A DNA stretch of 64,000 bases. It comes from Apricaphanius iberus. Taxonomy: Eukaryota; Chordata; Actinopteri; Cyprinodontiformes; Aphaniidae. Of this stretch, positions 61,474-64,000 are shown piece by piece (the first letter of the stretch is position 1; each line of letters begins with the position of its first letter). A program made the position numbers and the translations under genes. Where the stretch lies: the NCBI GenBank assembly GCA_028564705.1, contig JAPXFQ010000256.1, positions 2,418,001-2,482,000 on the forward strand, read 5' to 3'. A model generated the notes under the pieces. The model saw only the letters and a list, made by a program, of their open reading frames with translations. It had not been told where the DNA came from and did not search any database.

Positions 61474-61505
61474 AATCCCAATGACATACAAATGTCATTG
61501 GGATT
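61474..61505. repeat. Perfect 14-bp hairpin
   Basis: Arms aatcccaatgacat (61474-61487) and atgtcattgggatt (61492-61505) with a 4-base loop acaa. A third copy of cccaatgaca lies just upstream at about 61428-61437. Origin unknown; it could be the remnant end of a small element. Confidence 0.8.
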
Positions 61506-62930
61506 ACCCTTCATTAAAGTCTTTTTAACTCTCTGTAAGTTCTTCAGCTTGTAAATTGATGTCAATTCTGACAAGATCTAGATTAAAGACTTGTATTTCA
61601 GCATCTGTGCCAGTGCAAACTAGCCATAATGACTCAGCCGACAGATGTAAAGACCTACCATTTGCGGGCACTGGATGAGTGTTGTGTCCTCCTGGAGTTA
61701 GTTCAGGAGAGTTTTCAAGGCTTTTTTTCTCCCCGACCCAAGTTTCCCACACTGCTGAAGACCTGGTCGATGTTGGGCTGCTCCTAACATTCTGATATAT
61801 TTGATTTTGAAAGATATAATAGACCAAATATAAAAATGGGGGACTATTAACATCCATAAAATTAACTTTTGGTTGCTAAAACTTCTGGGAAGACATCTTT
61901 TGCAACCATTGTCTAAGTAAGAGGTTATGTTAACCAAATATTAACGTCTTTGACCAATTTTTTAGAATGGTGACAAAAAAATCTTAAGGCAATCAGTCAT
62001 TTTGACAAATTACAATTAACACCCCTGACCACTTGGTCCAGACAACCATACAATTTCAAATGTGCATCACTGTAACTTAAATAAATCAAAAACAGATTCC
62101 ACTGTGAGCATTTCAGCATCACCTCAGACCTAGACACCATACACTGTGCTTCTAGTAATCTTGGATCTGACAGAGTATTAAAGATTCATGAAGGCTTTGG
62201 CGCATATCTATGACCAGCTGAACTAGTGATAGACTTATGTGGCCAGACCACCGGAGCAAAAAGAGTGGGTGCAGAGGAATTTCTAACCGTTTAAGAGAGA
62301 AATGTTTCTGGATTTCAAAACTTTGGCTGCAGCAATACTTGTAATCCCACTCTGCAGTGTGGGAGCAGAGGGCAGATTCAACCTCCAGAATAACATCAAA
62401 ACACCCATGAGAAGTTGTTTGCCCGAGGCAAATCAGCACTTAATGACATTGCAGCTCCATACCGACCAGGAGAAAGTTATGAGACCTGTGTTTTCAGGCC
62501 ACAGTAAATCGTAGATATTTTAATTGCAATCATTTAATTACATTGTTTATATGTTACTATTATCTTTTTCAAAATTGATGGGTAGAATATGACCAAATCT
62601 TTTTGAGCTCTTCAGTCAAAATTACCAACAGCAAAAAAGTGTAGCCCAACCTCTAGTCTAAATGCAAGTACTTTAATCTTATAAAATTCTGTAGCATGTA
62701 ATGAAAAAATCCCAAACCTTGACCAACAATGACTGAATTATGAATTTTTCTATAACTAAGTGGGAAAAACAAAAAAAGAACATTGAAATAGAATATTACA
62801 TGCTACCCATTACAGCTTTATTAAATTGAAGAGTGTTTGTGAATGGTCTCAGAATTATGAGTCAGTATTGGATGGTCCATAAATAATCAGCTAGTTGTGT
62901 AGACAAAACGGTAAATGGGTAACTGGAAAG
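61506..62930. other. No recognisable gene
   Basis: AT-rich, with frames of up to 110 codons (61525-61857, minus) without known domains. Confidence 0.4.
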
Positions 62931-63055
62931 CAAGCAAGCAAACAAGCAACATTTATTAATATAGCACCTTTCACAGACAAGGAGTCACAAAGTGCTTCAC
63001 AAAAGATAAGACCATAAAAGAAGATACAAACGGATACAATTTTTTTTAAAAACAA
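62931..63055 (-). mobile_element. L2-type LINE 3' tail
   Basis: Begins with AGCA/AACA repeats, then atttattaatatagcacctt, tcacagacaagg and cacaaagtgcttcacaaaa. This is the minus-strand 3' tail module also seen at 39373. It directly precedes the Rex3 copy. Confidence 0.55.
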
Positions 63056-63083
63056 GTACACAATAACAGCATTTGAAAAATAC

Positions 63084-63992
63084 ATGATCATAGCATTCAT
63101 GGAGAGGATTTCTAGGCGCAGCCAAGGTGTTGAGGGGATCTGTTTTGGTAGCCTCAGGATCGGGACTCTGGTTTTTGCAGATGATGTGGTCCTGTTGGCT
63201 TCATCGGAACGTGATCTACAGCTTTCGCTGGAGTGGTTTGCAGCCGAGTGTGAAGCAGCTGGGATGAGGATCAGCATCTCCAAATCCGAGACCATGGTCT
63301 TGAGCCGGAAAAGGGTATGGTGCCTTCTTCGGGTCGGGGATGGGGTTCTTCCTCAAGTGGAAGAGTTTACGTATCTGGGGGTCTTGTTCACGAATGAGGG
63401 AAAAATGGAGCGGGAGATCGATGGACGGAATGGTAAGGCGTCTGCAGTTATGCGGGCGCTGTACCGGTCTGTCATGGTGAAGAGAGAGCTGAGCCGAAAG
63501 GCAAAGCTTTCATTTTACTGGTCGATCTACGTTCCTACCCTCATCTATGGTGACGAACTCTGGGTGGTGACTGAAAGAATGAGATCACGGATGCAGGCAG
63601 CTGAAATTATTTTTTTCTGCAGGGTGGCTGGGTTCTCCCTTAGAGATAGGGTGAGAAGCTTGGTAATCTGGAAGGGGCTCAGAGTAGAGCCGCTGCTCCT
63701 CCACATCGAGAGGAGTCAATTGAGGTGGCTTGGGCATCTGATCAGGATGCCTCCTGGACGCCTGCCTGGTGAGGTGTTCCGGGCACGTCCCACCAGGGGG
63801 AGGCCCAGGGGAAGACCCAGGACTCGCTGGAGGGATTATGTCTCCGGGCTTGCCTGGTAGCGCCTCGGGATTCCTCCCGAGGAGCTGGCCCAAGTGGCCA
63901 GGAAGGAAAACTCTGGGTCTCTCTGCTTAAGGTACTGCCCCCGCGCCCCGACCCCGGAAAAGGAGAAGAAGATGGATATACAGCAAGAATAG
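63084..63992 (+). pseudogene. Rex3-like (RTE clade) reverse transcriptase C-terminal part
   Basis: Best preserved mobile-element frame in the window. It is open for 258 codons, with the catalytic FADD box at 63174-63185 (LVFADDVVLLASS), then ISISKSETMVLSRKRV, LGVLFTNEGKMEREIDG, VKRELSRKAKLSF, SIYVPTLIYGDELWVV, SQLRWLGHLIRMPPGRLPGE and PRTRWRDYVSGLAW. A TAG at 63858 replaces one codon. The frame then stays open as RLGIPPEELAQVARK up to a second stop at 63990. The endonuclease and the front of the reverse transcriptase are missing (5' truncation). The 3' end with gaagaagatggatat is the expected Rex3 terminus. Confidence 0.8.
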
Positions 63993-64000
63993 AATTGGTC

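Overview
This 64 kb window is AT-rich vertebrate DNA, most likely from a teleost fish. The evidence is its repeat content: three copies of a Rex3-like RTE retrotransposon with the short 3' end and GATG-type tail known from fish, several L2/CR1-type LINE fragments, an internally deleted DIRS-type retrotransposon with inverted terminal repeats, Tc1, pogo and hAT-like DNA transposon remnants, and long CT, TCTA and TG microsatellites. All assignments were made by eye from translated motifs, terminal inverted repeats (TIRs) and target-site duplications (TSDs). No database search was possible.

Only one host-type coding sequence is recognisable: an intronless histone H2B-like reading frame near 41.8-42.1 kb. 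It has lost the canonical N-terminal end and carries about ten changes at normally invariant positions, so it may be a decaying copy. No other host exon, tRNA or rRNA could be supported. The window therefore looks like an intergenic region or a large intron.

Layout. 0-11 kb: an L2 remnant, a T/G-only tract, a hAT-like element with a perfect 8-bp TSD (2488-3024), a ~245-bp tandem repeat, an unexplained duplication (5.9-6.5 kb) and an L2 copy split by a pogo-like element and a small MITE (9.06-10.4 kb). 11-21 kb: mostly unassigned, with a possible Harbinger-like remnant, a minus-strand L2 reverse transcriptase fragment and a Tc1 remnant. 21.8-26.5 kb: two LINEs end to end, the second split by a 1-kb DNA transposon. 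26.8-32 kb: a CT microsatellite and a ~0.58-kb DNA transposon. 32.6-34.3 kb: the DIRS-like element. 36-40 kb: a TIR element that has a relative at 8.6 kb, a Rex3 fragment, a TCTA microsatellite and an L2 fragment. 41-44 kb: the H2B-like frame and a Tc1 remnant. 44-52 kb: mostly unique sequence with a few homeodomain-site-rich blocks that could be enhancers. 52-53.3 kb: a Rex3 copy split by a 712-bp transposon with a 5-bp TSD. 57.9-59.4 kb: a 1.12-kb CpG-rich retroposed sequence flanked by perfect 14-bp direct repeats. 63-64 kb: the best preserved Rex3 frame.

No operon, CRISPR array, defence locus or clearly new system was seen. The most interesting items are the unclassified CpG-rich retroposed unit, the DIRS-like deletion derivative, the H2B-like frame and the nested insertions that give relative ages.
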